NCBI GenBank assembly: GCA_016936455.1
Contig: JAFGXV010000007.1
Location: 49,999-113,998, forward strand
Origin: Desulfuromonadaceae bacterium
GTDB taxonomy: Bacteria; Desulfobacterota; Desulfuromonadia; Desulfuromonadales; Desulfuromonadaceae
DNA length: 64,000 bases
Direction: 5' to 3'
Numbering within the stretch: position 1 is the stretch's first letter; each line of letters begins with the position of its first letter. Positions 25,842 to 35,175 of this stretch are shown here, piece after piece. Position numbers and translations under genes: made by a program. The notes under the pieces are model-generated. The model did not search any database. It was not told the DNA's origin and worked only from the letters and a program-made list of their open reading frames with translations.

Positions 25842-26294
25842 TCAATCATTGTCGGCCAGACGGGCCAGACGGCATAGCGACATGAGCTGAGTGGCTTCAG
25901 CAACGGAGATATGCAGCACGTCGGAAATCTGCTCAGCATTCATCCCCTGCTGGGAGAGCGCCGCGACATGCCGGTAGCGATTCGGCGGCTCCCCGGTGGA
26001 AACCGGCGCCTGCAGCCGGGATTTCAGATCCTCCCTCGGCAGGGAGACCTCAGGGCGCAGGGGCTGCCCGCCCTGCATCTGACAGTCTTCGAGCCGCGTG
26101 ATGCGATGCAGGGCGTTGACCAGCTGCTTATCGAGGTCGGACAGGGCTCGGGTCGTCTCCTTCAGTCGGCGCTGCTGGCGCAGGATCACCAGTCCCAACA
26201 GCAGTACGAGCAGAGAACACAGAAGCAATTCGCCCCGCGCCGAGGTCAGCAGAGCAACAGCAGCGGCCAGCGCATCTGCCCCCTCAGCCCTCAT
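25842..26294 (-). CDS. DUF2802-like membrane-anchored protein
   Basis: A 150-aa protein with one N-terminal membrane helix (ELLLCSLLVLLLGLVIL, about 22-38), a short coiled-coil (LKETTRALSDLDKQLVNALHRI) and a C-terminal helix-turn-helix-like part (LSQQGMNAEQISDVLHISVAEATQL). This layout fits DUF2802-type proteins, which are often encoded beside fliA in flagellar operons. Function is unknown. Its ATG overlaps the fliA stop (ATGA), so translation is coupled. Family naming is from memory of the pattern. Confidence 0.75.
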   Translation of the reverse strand: MRAEGADALAAAVALLTSARGELLLCSLLVLLLGLVILRQQRRLKETTRALSDLDKQLVNALHRITRLEDCQMQGGQPLRPEVSLPREDLKSRLQAPVSTGEPPNRYRHVAALSQQGMNAEQISDVLHISVAEATQLMSLCRLARLADND

Positions 26295-27031
26295 TTTATG
26301 GCCCCCCGCTGCAACTTGACTTTCAGCTTGACCAGAGCCTGACTGTGGAGCTGGGAAATACGGCCCTCGGTCAACTGCATCACCTCGGCAATCTCCTTCT
26401 GGCTGAGTTCCTCATAGTAGTAGAGAGAAATGACCATCCGTTCCTTTTCCGTCAGCTTTTCGAGTTGACGGGCCAGTTCCTGCGCCAGTTCATGCTCTTC
26501 AATGCGCTCATCAACCGAGGGAGAGTCATCCTGCAGCAGATCGAGAAAATTGCGCCCGTCATCACGGTCGTCGAGAGCTTCGTGCAGGCTGACACAGCCC
26601 AGATGGCACACCTGCCCCAGCAGATGCTGATAATCGTCCAGCGACACATCAAGCTCTGCGGCCACTTCATCTTCTTCGGGAGCCCGTCCAAGCCGCTGTT
26701 CAAGATCGGAAATCGTTTTACCGATACGGCCCTGTTTCTCGCGCAGGGAGCGGGAAAACCAGTCCATCTTACGGATTTCATCATAGATAGCGCCGCGAAT
26801 CCGCCGTTCGGCAAATGTTTTGAACAACACCCCGCGCGAGGGATCAAACCGCGACGCCGCGTCCATCAACCCGACCATGGCCGCACTGATCATGTCATCC
26901 CGTGAGACGAACCCCGGTACCTGCGGCTTCATGCGCTCGACCACCAGTCGCACCAGCGGCATGTTGGCCTTGACCAGTTCATTCTTGTCATTGTGGGATG
27001 ACGGGTTGACGCCATAGGGATTATTCATCAT
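26291..27031 (-). CDS. fliA: flagellar sigma factor FliA (sigma-28)
   Basis: A 246-aa sigma factor for late flagellar and chemotaxis genes. Region 2 has GLMDAASRFDPSRGVLFKTF, then RIRGAIYDEIRKMDW, the diagnostic FliA stretch. Region 4 has KERMVISLYYYEELSQKEIA and the recognition helix LTEGRISQLHSQAL. Its start overlaps the fleN stop by one base and its stop overlaps the next gene by four bases. FlgM, its antagonist, and a matching promoter (21258-21284) are in the window. Confidence 0.96.
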   Translation of the reverse strand: MMNNPYGVNPSSHNDKNELVKANMPLVRLVVERMKPQVPGFVSRDDMISAAMVGLMDAASRFDPSRGVLFKTFAERRIRGAIYDEIRKMDWFSRSLREKQGRIGKTISDLEQRLGRAPEEDEVAAELDVSLDDYQHLLGQVCHLGCVSLHEALDDRDDGRNFLDLLQDDSPSVDERIEEHELAQELARQLEKLTEKERMVISLYYYEELSQKEIAEVMQLTEGRISQLHSQALVKLKVKLQRGAIK

Positions 27032-27942
27032 CAGGTGCCACTTCCCAGTGACAGCAGCCGCTTCCAGAAAAACTGCAGCGAGCCCTTCGGCTCGGCGTGG
27101 CGCGCCTCGGCGACCAGCTTGGTAGCGAGTTTTTCAAAGGCCATGGCCACCTTGCTGCCGGGATACATTTCCACCATCACCTTCTGCCGCCGCACCGACT
27201 CGTACATTTTGCGATCGAACGGGATACCACCCATGAAATCGATGGAGATATCGAGATAGCGATTGGACACCATGGTCAGCTTGCGATAGACATCGAGTGC
27301 TTCATCCGGATGACGGACAGAGTTGACGATCAGATTGAAACGCCGTTCATGAAACTGCGAGGACAACAGCTTCATCAGGGCATAGGCGTCGGTGATGGCG
27401 GTCGGTTCCGGTGTCGTCACCACCAGAATATCCTGCGCCGCCTGGTTGAAATAGGTCACATTCTCGGAGATCCCGGCTTCGGTATCAATCAGAACCACAT
27501 CATAGTCACCGGGCAGGGTTTCAAGATCGTCGAGAAAACGGATTTTCTGGCTGGCGTCGAGGCGGGTGAATTTCTGCACCCCCGATCCAGCCGGAAGAAT
27601 CTGAACGCCGGCCGGGCCATCAACCAGAATTTCCGCCAGGCTGTTCTGCCCGGCGAAGAAGTGATTCAGGTTGTACTGGGGCGCAAGCCCGAAAACAACA
27701 TCAATGTTGGCCAGGCCAAGGTCGGCATCAATGATCAGGACTTTCTTCCCCATGCGCCCGAGGGCGACGGCGATATTCGACACCACCGCCGTTTTACCAA
27801 CCCCGCCCTTGCCACTGGTCACCGACAACACGCGCGATGCCCGGTTTCCCCCGGCACACATGCGTGGCGAATCGGTCAGTCGCTCACTTAACGATCGAAG
27901 TGTTCCCGCCTGATCAGCGTGTTCCTGTACGGTCTCATTCAT
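27031..27942 (-). CDS. fleN: FleN/FlhG (YlxH)-type MinD-like ATPase
   Basis: A 303-aa MinD/ParA-type ATPase that limits flagellar number and, in some bacteria, restrains the flagellar master activator. The deviant Walker A motif is SGKGGVGKTAV (about residues 45-54), followed by IDADLGLANIDVVFG and VLIDTEAGI. The C-terminus lacks an obvious amphipathic membrane helix but ends in basic and hydrophobic residues. I chose the ATG at 27942, with GAAGGGT upstream; a GTG at 27957 overlaps the flhF end. It lies directly after flhF, its usual antagonistic partner. Confidence 0.92.
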   Translation of the reverse strand: MNETVQEHADQAGTLRSLSERLTDSPRMCAGGNRASRVLSVTSGKGGVGKTAVVSNIAVALGRMGKKVLIIDADLGLANIDVVFGLAPQYNLNHFFAGQNSLAEILVDGPAGVQILPAGSGVQKFTRLDASQKIRFLDDLETLPGDYDVVLIDTEAGISENVTYFNQAAQDILVVTTPEPTAITDAYALMKLLSSQFHERRFNLIVNSVRHPDEALDVYRKLTMVSNRYLDISIDFMGGIPFDRKMYESVRRQKVMVEMYPGSKVAMAFEKLATKLVAEARHAEPKGSLQFFWKRLLSLGSGT

Positions 27943-27946
27943 GGAC

Positions 27947-29275
27947 TTACCCTTCACACGAACCTAAAATCAGTTCGCTCACCTGTTGCGGCGTCGCTTC
28001 AACCAGATCTTCTGGCACCTTCTGGCCGTTTGCCAGATACGAAAGCGGACAGTTGTTGCGCACGTGAATATTCAACAAGACCCCCAGCGCCTCGCACTCA
28101 TCGAGCTTGGTCATCAGCAGGCTGCGGGGCGACAGGGAGCTGAACCGACCAAAGATTTCATAAAGATCTTTTTCACGGGTGGTTGCCGAAAGCACCAGAT
28201 GCGTTTCAATGCTCTCGTCCACCGCAAGAAAGGAAGCCAGCTCCTGTAGGCTGACGTCGTCTTTGGGACTGCGGCCGGCGGTATCGATCAGGATGAGATC
28301 CTTGTTGTGGTGCCGTTTCAGGACGTCACGCAGCTGGGCCGGCGTCATCACCACTTCGACGGGCACATTCATGATCTCGCCATACACCTTCAGCTGCTCC
28401 ACTGCGGCAATGCGGTAGGTGTCAATGGTCACCAGCGCCACCCGCTTCCCCCCCGCCAGCAGATAAGCGGCAGCCAGTTTAGCGATGGTCGTCGTTTTGC
28501 CCACCCCTGTGGGTCCGATCAGCGCGATACGTTTCTGTTGTTCGGGTTGAGGAAAAATCGAACCGTGTGTCTGTACCAGATCAGCGATCGTCGACGACAG
28601 GCTGTGCTGCAGCTTCAGGCCATCAGCCATCTGGCGAGCGGAAAGCTGACTGGCCACATAGTGGGCAATGGTTGAGGCCGTTTCCTCTTCAATCCCCGCA
28701 CGGGACAGGAGAGTCAACGCCGGCTGAAGGGCCGGATCGATCTGGGCGCCGGCTGAAACCAGCCGCGACGCTTGAACGGGCAGGGCAATCCGCGGCCGGG
28801 AAAGCTGCTCCAGACGCTGCGGCAGATCCTGAACCAAGTCGCCGACCATTTTTTTCAGCTCGCCCAGCTCATTGCGCAACTGATCAACATCGGGCGAAGG
28901 CACCGTCGCCTCGACTCGTGCCGCCGGCAGAGCGACAGGTGGCTCCTCATAGGATTCAATGACCGGACGGTGGCGCCAGATCTGCTCATAGGTCAGGTCG
29001 TCATCCACCTCCGCCCGGCGCAACCGAAAACCCTTTTTCTTCGCTGGTTTGACCGGTTTCTTCACCGGCAGCGCCAGCTCTGCCGCCGGCGTGCGAACCG
29101 ATGTTTCGCCATTATCCACGGCAGCAGTCACCTCCAGCACCGGCTTACCGAACAGCCCCATGCCGCCCTTGCGCACCGTGCGTGAGGACAAGATCAGCGC
29201 ATCGGGGCCCAGAGCCTCCTTGATCTTGCGCAGAGCCGAGTTCATATCTTCAGATTCAAATACCCGAACTTGCAT
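27947..29275 (-). CDS. flhF: flagellar GTPase FlhF
   Basis: A 442-aa SRP-type GTPase that sets flagellar position and number. The N-terminal B domain begins MQVRVFESEDMNSALRKIKE. A basic, proline-rich linker follows, and then the NG domain with the P-loop IGPTGVGKTTTIAKL (about 254-268), DTYRIAAVEQLK, LILIDTAGRSP and the TKLDE guanine-specificity motif. Length is normal. It overlaps the end of flhA by 20 bases and precedes fleN. Confidence 0.95.
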   Translation of the reverse strand: MQVRVFESEDMNSALRKIKEALGPDALILSSRTVRKGGMGLFGKPVLEVTAAVDNGETSVRTPAAELALPVKKPVKPAKKKGFRLRRAEVDDDLTYEQIWRHRPVIESYEEPPVALPAARVEATVPSPDVDQLRNELGELKKMVGDLVQDLPQRLEQLSRPRIALPVQASRLVSAGAQIDPALQPALTLLSRAGIEEETASTIAHYVASQLSARQMADGLKLQHSLSSTIADLVQTHGSIFPQPEQQKRIALIGPTGVGKTTTIAKLAAAYLLAGGKRVALVTIDTYRIAAVEQLKVYGEIMNVPVEVVMTPAQLRDVLKRHHNKDLILIDTAGRSPKDDVSLQELASFLAVDESIETHLVLSATTREKDLYEIFGRFSSLSPRSLLMTKLDECEALGVLLNIHVRNNCPLSYLANGQKVPEDLVEATPQQVSELILGSCEG

Positions 29276-31361
29276 CCAACCTCACGGTGCCAATGGAACG
29301 TACCTTCAGCTGTGCGCCAATTTCATTGTGAGAAATGACGACCAGACTGGGCAGGTAACGCTCAGTCAGTTTTTTGACATGCAGTCGAATCGTTGGCGAA
29401 CACAGAAGAACCGGGGCCATGCCCCCGCCGAAATTCTGAATCTGCTGCCCCAGCGCATCGAGCAGCGCCTGGGCCTGCCGCGGATCGAGTGCGAGATAGG
29501 CTCCGCCGCGATCCGTCTGGTGCAGAGCCTGGTTGATCATCTCCTCGACCCGCCGGTCAAGGGTCATGACCGTCAGCACCCCATCCTGAGCATACAGACT
29601 GCTGATTTGACGAGCCATCGCGCTGCGTACATGCTCGGTCAGCAGATCCGGATCCACGGCCCCGACCGCGTAGTCGGCCATGGTTTCAAGGATAGAGCGC
29701 AGGTCGCGAATCGAAACTTCCTCGCGCAACAGGTTCTGCAGCACCCGCATGATCAACCCGAGGCTCAGCGGATCCGGGATCAGATCCTCCACCAGCTTCG
29801 GATAGCTCTTCTTCAGATTGTCTAGCAAGTTCTGTACCTCTTGCCGTCCGAGCAACTCATGCGCATGGCGCTTGATCATCTCGCTGATATGCGTGGCCAT
29901 GACCGTGGTGCAGTCAACAACCGTATAGCCGGCAATCTGAGCCCGCTCCTTCTTGTCTTCCGATATCCAGATTGCCGGCAACCCGAACGCCGGCTCCTGG
30001 GTAGCAATGCCCTTGATGGTCTCGGTCGCCATGCCCGGGTTCATGGCCATGAAGTGACCGGGCAGCATTTCGGCGCCACCGATTCTGACCCCCTTGAGCA
30101 GGAAGCAGTATTCGTTGGGCTTGAGCTGCAGATTGTCCTTGATGTGCACCGGCGGAACGATAAAACCGGAATCCAGCGCAAACTGCTTGCGAATGGAGCG
30201 GATGCGCGACAACAGCTCACCGTTCTGACCGGCATCGACGAAGGGAATCAGTCCGTAACCGACCTCCAGTTCGAGCAGATCAACATGCAGCATTTCGTCA
30301 TAATTTTCTTCCTGCTCGGCGATGGCCGGACGCGCCTCTTCGCGCATTTTGGCAACAGCCTGTTCTTCCTCTTGCTTTTCAGCCGCCTGCAGCCTGTAAG
30401 CGGTCAATGCCAAGACCAGGGCGAGCGTCACAAATGGGCCAAAAGGCAGTCCTGGAATGAGAGCAAATGCCATAAGAATACCTGACACGACCCATACCGC
30501 TTGGGGATGAACACTAAACTGAGACTTCAGCTCACTACCAAAATCTCCTCGCCCTGCGGTTCTGGTCACCAGGATACCAGCCGCCGTCGAAATAATCAGC
30601 GCCGGGATTTGGCCAACCAGCCCGTCGCCAACGGTCAGGATCGTATAGTTCTGGGCCGCCTCCATAGCGGGCATGCCCTTCTGCACCACACCAATCACAA
30701 AACCGGCACCGATATTGATCAGAGTGATGATAATCCCGGCAATGGCATCACCACGAACAAATTTACTGGCACCGTCCATCGCACCGTAGAAATCGGCCTC
30801 CTGGGTAATTGTTGCCCGCCGCTCCTTGGCCTCCTGATCATTAATGAGTCCAGCATTCAAATCAGCATCAATAGCCATCTGCTTGCCCGGCATGGCATCC
30901 AGCGTAAATCGGGCCGCTACTTCGGCCACACGACCGGCACCCTTGGTGATAACCATGAAATTGATAATGACCAAAATGACAAAGATGACAATCCCGACCA
31001 CATAGTTACCGCCTACGACAAACTGGCCAAACGACATAATTACCGCACCAGCAGCGCTTGGGCCTTCCTCACCATGCAGCAAAATCAGACGAGTTGAGGC
31101 CACATTCAATGAAAGGCGGAACAACGTCGTTGACAGCAAAACAGCCGGGAAAATTGCAAACTCGACAGACCGTGCGGTATACAGACTGATAATCAGAATA
31201 AGTAGTGCGATAGTGATATTGAGCGACAGAAAGATATCGAGCAGCACCGGGGGCAGCGGAATGATCATTAGCATCAGGATCATAACCAGCCCCAGTGCCG
31301 CGACCACGTCACTACGAACCAGAATTTTGACCCATTTATTTTCGGTCAACCGCTCTAGCAT
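29256..31361 (-). CDS. flhA: flagellar export gate protein FlhA
   Basis: A 701-aa inner-membrane core of the type III export gate. The N-terminal part has about eight membrane helices and the FHIPEP-family segment with FTLDAMPGKQMAIDADLNAG. The cytoplasmic C-terminal domain (from about 340), which forms the nonameric substrate-docking ring, ends with SIGTVRLDASSGI. The start ATG has only a weak ribosome-binding site, and a 172-bp gap separates it from flhB, wide for this operon. GC content is lower in its N-terminal third than in its C-terminal part. Confidence 0.96.
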   Translation of the reverse strand: MLERLTENKWVKILVRSDVVAALGLVMILMLMIIPLPPVLLDIFLSLNITIALLILIISLYTARSVEFAIFPAVLLSTTLFRLSLNVASTRLILLHGEEGPSAAGAVIMSFGQFVVGGNYVVGIVIFVILVIINFMVITKGAGRVAEVAARFTLDAMPGKQMAIDADLNAGLINDQEAKERRATITQEADFYGAMDGASKFVRGDAIAGIIITLINIGAGFVIGVVQKGMPAMEAAQNYTILTVGDGLVGQIPALIISTAAGILVTRTAGRGDFGSELKSQFSVHPQAVWVVSGILMAFALIPGLPFGPFVTLALVLALTAYRLQAAEKQEEEQAVAKMREEARPAIAEQEENYDEMLHVDLLELEVGYGLIPFVDAGQNGELLSRIRSIRKQFALDSGFIVPPVHIKDNLQLKPNEYCFLLKGVRIGGAEMLPGHFMAMNPGMATETIKGIATQEPAFGLPAIWISEDKKERAQIAGYTVVDCTTVMATHISEMIKRHAHELLGRQEVQNLLDNLKKSYPKLVEDLIPDPLSLGLIMRVLQNLLREEVSIRDLRSILETMADYAVGAVDPDLLTEHVRSAMARQISSLYAQDGVLTVMTLDRRVEEMINQALHQTDRGGAYLALDPRQAQALLDALGQQIQNFGGGMAPVLLCSPTIRLHVKKLTERYLPSLVVISHNEIGAQLKVRSIGTVRLDASSGI

Positions 31362-31533
31362 ATTCTAATCTTGTTCAACCCATTGATTTTTAGTGATAAA
31401 AAAAGTTTTCATACTGCGGGAACAATGCGCCACCAGAAAGAAACTTCGGCAGTTCGGAGAGTGCAAGAATCTCGCCGTTTTAACGAAAAGCCCGGCGGCA
31501 AGGCAGAGAAGGAACCCAGAAGGGAAAGAAGGG

Positions 31534-32595
31534 TCAGCGCTTTTTCTTCAAGCTGTATACATACGCAAGAATTTCAGCCACCGCTTTAAACATCTGCTCT
31601 GGTACGACATGGCCAACGTCAACTTTATAGAGAGCACGGGCAACAGAAACATTTTCCACCAGAGGAACTTCACTTTCACGGGCAATTTCACGAATACGCA
31701 TGGCCAGATGGTCGGCACCCTTCGCAATGACAATCGGCGCATCCATTTTCTTTTCATCATACTGAAGAGCTATAGCGAGATGAGTCGGGTTGGTAATAAC
31801 AACATCGGCCTTGGGCACTTCGGCCATCATCCGCCGGCGAGCCATCTGCTGCTGCACCGAGCGTATACGAGCCTTAATATGAGGATCGCCCTCACTTTCC
31901 TTAAATTCCTCCTTTACTTCCTGCTTGGTCATTTTCATCTTTTCTTCCATTTCCCAGCGAACAAAAAGATAGTCTACCAGCGCCAGCAGGGCCATAACAC
32001 CGCAGGTTTTCAAAAGGATGGACAGGGCGACCCGTCCAACATAGAGCAAGGTCTCGATAACGTCCATATCGACAAGAAAGAGGGCGGACTCAAACTCGCC
32101 ATAAACCGTTCTATAGGCAACAACCCCGACCAATAGAACTTTAAGCATCGATTTAAGCATTTCCACTAGAGTTCTTTTTGAAACAAATCGCCCCATCCCC
32201 TTAATAAGATTGAACTTATTTAAGTCCGGAATAAACGGTTCGCCGGTAACCAACCAGCCAATCTGAATATAGGTGGAAAAAAAACCGACAATGAGCACGG
32301 TCAATACAAGCGGCAGCAGCAAAAGTGAAATAGCCTTGAATGAAAAAATCATCAATTGGACAACAGACTGGGGTGTCACGCTTAAAACCCCGGCCTGCTC
32401 CAGAAAATAACTAAAGAGTACAGTGAGTTGCCCCCAGAATGATTCAGCATAAAAAATCCAAAGTATAATCGAAGCCGTCATCAATAAAGCTGAATTAACT
32501 TCACGGCTCTGAGCAACTTGGCCTTTTTTTCGAAAATCGCCACGCCGTTTACCGGTTGCCTGTTCTGTGCGTTCCTGCCCCTGTTCTTCCGCCAC
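31534..32595 (-). CDS. flhB: flagellar export switch protein FlhB
   Basis: A 353-aa membrane protein of the export gate that sets substrate specificity. The N-terminus EEQGQERTEQATGKRRGDFR is the family signature, followed by four membrane helices. The cytoplasmic domain contains the self-cleavage motif NPTH (in VVITNPTHLAIALQYDE), cut between Asn and Pro when the hook is complete. The start is GTG (32595) with GGGAG six bases upstream, and it follows fliR by three bases. Codon use is more AT-rich than in genes on either side of fliP-flhB. Confidence 0.95.
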   Translation of the reverse strand: MAEEQGQERTEQATGKRRGDFRKKGQVAQSREVNSALLMTASIILWIFYAESFWGQLTVLFSYFLEQAGVLSVTPQSVVQLMIFSFKAISLLLLPLVLTVLIVGFFSTYIQIGWLVTGEPFIPDLNKFNLIKGMGRFVSKRTLVEMLKSMLKVLLVGVVAYRTVYGEFESALFLVDMDVIETLLYVGRVALSILLKTCGVMALLALVDYLFVRWEMEEKMKMTKQEVKEEFKESEGDPHIKARIRSVQQQMARRRMMAEVPKADVVITNPTHLAIALQYDEKKMDAPIVIAKGADHLAMRIREIARESEVPLVENVSVARALYKVDVGHVVPEQMFKAVAEILAYVYSLKKKR

Positions 32596-32598
32596 TGG

Positions 32599-33381
32599 CT
32601 ACTCCCGGATATTTTCGAAAAACTGATGAAACTGATCTGCCAGTCCAGTGAACTCCCGCCCTAACAACGTGACAACAATATTCATCGTCAAGCCAAGGAT
32701 GACAAAGGACAGACCAATATTGATCGGGAAAGACAGCATAAAAACATTAAGTTGAGGGAAAATTCTTGACATCAAACCCAGCACTAAGCCCGAAAGAAGG
32801 AGCACCGCCAAAACGGGTGCACTGAAGCGAACTGCCAGTACAAACATCTGACTGGAAAGTTCCATAATATAAGGAACCACCTGCCCTGAAAAATCAAGCA
32901 TACCAGGGGGTGCCAGCACATAAGAATCAGCAAGGACACGAATAAAGATATGATGCCCATCGACTGCCAGAAAAACGAGAATAGCGATCACATTCTGAAA
33001 CTGTGACATCAATGAGACCTGGTGTTGATTTTGAGGATCGTAAACATTTGCTGCCGCAAACCCCATCTGGTAACCAACAATGGTCCCGCCAAACTCAACT
33101 GCCGTAAACACGAGGCGCGACATAAAACCCATCATGATTCCCATGAGTGATTCGTTGGCAACAAGTAAGGCAAGGGGGACCGGTGCAAATGTGTTCTCAG
33201 GAAGAGTAAAGTCAACAAGAGGGAAAATCAGAAATGTTACCAAAATGGCCAAGCCCAGCTTGACCCGTGCTGGAGTTTGCCCGCTACTAAAAACCGGCAT
33301 ACTTGCGAACAGAGCGACAACACGTACCAGACAGATCAGCACGCGCTGTACGATCTCAACAGAAACCAGAGGGAGGTCCAC
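32599..33381 (-). CDS. fliR: flagellar export gate protein FliR
   Basis: A 260-aa integral membrane protein forming the export gate with FliP and FliQ. It has about six hydrophobic segments, including VVALFASMPVFSSGQTPARV near the start and the GTIVGYQMGFAAANVYDP block typical of FliR. I chose the GTG at 33381, with GGAGG upstream and two bases after the fliQ stop. A longer reading to 33453 would lie inside fliQ. The chosen length is normal for the family. Confidence 0.93.
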   Translation of the reverse strand: MDLPLVSVEIVQRVLICLVRVVALFASMPVFSSGQTPARVKLGLAILVTFLIFPLVDFTLPENTFAPVPLALLVANESLMGIMMGFMSRLVFTAVEFGGTIVGYQMGFAAANVYDPQNQHQVSLMSQFQNVIAILVFLAVDGHHIFIRVLADSYVLAPPGMLDFSGQVVPYIMELSSQMFVLAVRFSAPVLAVLLLSGLVLGLMSRIFPQLNVFMLSFPINIGLSFVILGLTMNIVVTLLGREFTGLADQFHQFFENIRE

Positions 33382-33383
33382 CC

Positions 33384-33653
33384 TCAGCCTCCGACAGTAG
33401 CAAGTCGCTCGAAAACCTGTTGCACAAACGCCGTGATAACCTGGATAATCCACGGCGCTGTAAAAATCAGGGCTGAGAGGACCGCAACAATCTTTGGAAT
33501 AAAAGTCATGGTCTGCTCGTTGATCTGGGTTGCCGCCTGAAAAATACTGATTAGCAATCCGATCAAAAGTCCGGACAGCAGCATGGGAGCCGACACCATC
33601 AACACCGTCTGCAAAGCATCACGGCCCAGGTCAACGACAAATTCCGGGGTCAT
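33384..33653 (-). CDS. fliQ: flagellar export gate protein FliQ
   Basis: An 89-aa protein with two membrane helices (LMVSAPMLLSGLLIGLLISI and a second around IVAVLSALIFTAPWIIQVI), linked by the conserved FQAATQINEQTMTFIPKI. It packs around FliP/FliR in the export gate. I chose ATG 33653, with GGGGGAG upstream; this gives the usual length. It starts 19 bases after the fliP stop. Confidence 0.95.
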   Translation of the reverse strand: MTPEFVVDLGRDALQTVLMVSAPMLLSGLLIGLLISIFQAATQINEQTMTFIPKIVAVLSALIFTAPWIIQVITAFVQQVFERLATVGG

Positions 33654-33672
33654 CTCACTCCCCCCCCTCAAC

Positions 33673-34434
33673 TCAGTTAAAACTTTTCACGAGGGACCCG
33701 ACAACCAGGCCCCATCCGTCTACCAGAACAAACATCAACAACTTAAATGGCAACGCGATCATAGGTGGAGGTAACATCATCATCCCCATGGACATCAGCA
33801 CAGAGGCCACCACCATATCAATCACGAGGAATGGAACATAAATCATGAAGCTCATCTGAAAAGCACGATTCAACTCGGACAGAACAAATGCCGGAATCAA
33901 CGTCATTGTTGAGACCGAGGCATGATCGCGCGGTTGCTCTTCATTGGCGATCTCGATAAGGAGAGCCAGGTCCTTCTCTCTCGTTTGGGAAAACATAAAG
34001 TCTCGCAGGGGCGAAATGCCCTGTTCCAACGCCTGCTCAAACTGCAGATCCCCTGCTAAATAGGGCTGGACCGCCTGCTTGTTCATTGCGTTGAAAACCG
34101 GGCTCATAATAAAAAAAGTCAAAAAAAGCGCCAATCCAATGACAATCTGATTAGGTGGCATCTGCTGGGTTGCCATCGCCTGACGAACAAACGACAGAAC
34201 CACAACAATTCGCACAAATGCTGTTGTCATCAGCAAAATAGCCGGAGCAACAGAGAGAATCGTCAGAACCAGAAGAACCTGCACAGCAGTTGAAACTTCT
34301 GTTGGGCTTGTTGCTTTAGTGATACCTAAGGAGATCGTAGGCAGATCGATGGCAAAACAAGTCTGGCCGAGTGAAAACCAAAGAAAAACCACACTCGGCC
34401 CGAAAAAAAAGAAAAATCGATTTTTCTTATTCAT
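33673..34434 (-). CDS. fliP: flagellar export gate protein FliP
   Basis: A 253-aa membrane protein at the core of the export gate. It begins with a cleavable-type signal sequence (FFFFFGPSVVFLWFSLGQTCFA). Four hydrophobic segments follow, with the family motifs TAFVRIVVVLSFVRQAM and QQMPPNQIVIGLALFLTFF, and MGMMMLPPPMIALPFKLLMF near the end. The ATG at 34434 overlaps the fliO stop; a GTG 12 bases upstream (34446) is an alternative. GC content drops here and stays low through flhB. Confidence 0.94.
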   Translation of the reverse strand: MNKKNRFFFFFGPSVVFLWFSLGQTCFAIDLPTISLGITKATSPTEVSTAVQVLLVLTILSVAPAILLMTTAFVRIVVVLSFVRQAMATQQMPPNQIVIGLALFLTFFIMSPVFNAMNKQAVQPYLAGDLQFEQALEQGISPLRDFMFSQTREKDLALLIEIANEEQPRDHASVSTMTLIPAFVLSELNRAFQMSFMIYVPFLVIDMVVASVLMSMGMMMLPPPMIALPFKLLMFVLVDGWGLVVGSLVKSFN

Positions 34435-34831
34435 CGTTTTTGACACCTATCATTTCTTCAATAGCAACGCTGGCAGGAACCGCCTCGGCATTCGCAACAC
34501 CGGCAGTGCAGGTCCAGGAATAAAGGCGCTCCAACCGCTCACCGGCACTGCCCAGCAGTAACCGCTGCGACTCAACCTCAATCAGATAAAGCACCTTTTT
34601 GGGTCCCAGATGACGGATTTCGAGGATCCGGATTTTCTGTTCGGCCGCCGACGGGAACCAGCGTCGCGATTTGCGCAGAAAGGCGTAGCAGAGCAGGACC
34701 AGGCCGATAACAACCGCCAGCGCGGCAACGGTCTTGAAAAGCATGCTGAACAGCTCCAGATCCTGCGCCTCGGCGGCCAGCGCCGGCACGGGACAGAGCA
34801 CCAGTGGCCCCAGAAAACGTCGAATAAACAT
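34427..34831 (-). CDS. fliO: flagellar biosynthesis protein FliO
   Basis: A 134-aa protein that stabilises FliP during gate assembly. It has an N-terminal hydrophobic leader, a membrane helix (TVAALAVVIGLVLLCYAFL, about 33-51) and a cytoplasmic domain with IRILEIRHLGPKKVLYLIEV and a following LLLG segment, the FliO signature. Sequence is weakly conserved in the family, but its place between fliN and fliP confirms it. It starts three bases after the fliN stop. Confidence 0.9.
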   Translation of the reverse strand: MFIRRFLGPLVLCPVPALAAEAQDLELFSMLFKTVAALAVVIGLVLLCYAFLRKSRRWFPSAAEQKIRILEIRHLGPKKVLYLIEVESQRLLLGSAGERLERLYSWTCTAGVANAEAVPASVAIEEMIGVKNDE

Positions 34832-34834
34832 TCC

Positions 34835-35170
34835 TCAGGCCAGATTTTCAATGCGCTCGGCGGGGCTGACCACGTCGGTCAGGCGCAGCCCGAGCTTGTC
34901 CTCGACCAGAACCACCTCACCCCGGGCGATCAGACGGGAATTGACATACACATCCAGCGGTTCTGTCGACTGCTTGCCCAGTTCGATCACATACCCTTCA
35001 TCCATCTTGAGCAGATCGCGCACCAGCATCCGGGTGCGCCCGATTTCGATGGAGACATTGAGCGGCACATCGAGCAACAGCTCCAGATTTTTCAGGTTTT
35101 CGTTCACCTCTCCGGCCGGGCCGGCCGATTTTTTTTGGTCGGCAAGCTGCGCCTGCGGTGTCTCGTTCAT
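34835..35170 (-). CDS. fliN: flagellar motor switch protein FliN
   Basis: A 111-aa C-ring protein. The SpoA domain includes LLLDVPLNVSIEIGRTRM, VRDLLKMDEGYVIEL and LDVYVNSRLIARGEVVLVE, ending GLRLTDVVSPAERI. With FliM and FliG it sets the direction of rotation, and it binds CheY or CheC-type phosphatases in some species. I chose ATG 35170, with GGGAG upstream; a GTG just before it (35173) is in frame. It follows fliM closely. Confidence 0.95.
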   Translation of the reverse strand: MNETPQAQLADQKKSAGPAGEVNENLKNLELLLDVPLNVSIEIGRTRMLVRDLLKMDEGYVIELGKQSTEPLDVYVNSRLIARGEVVLVEDKLGLRLTDVVSPAERIENLA

Positions 35171-35175
35171 CACGT

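Noticed and set aside
31362..31533. Possible small gene or promoter in the flhB-flhA gap
   Set aside because: No open frame with a ribosome-binding site, and no sigma-28 or sigma-54 boxes; only a five-pair stem was seen.
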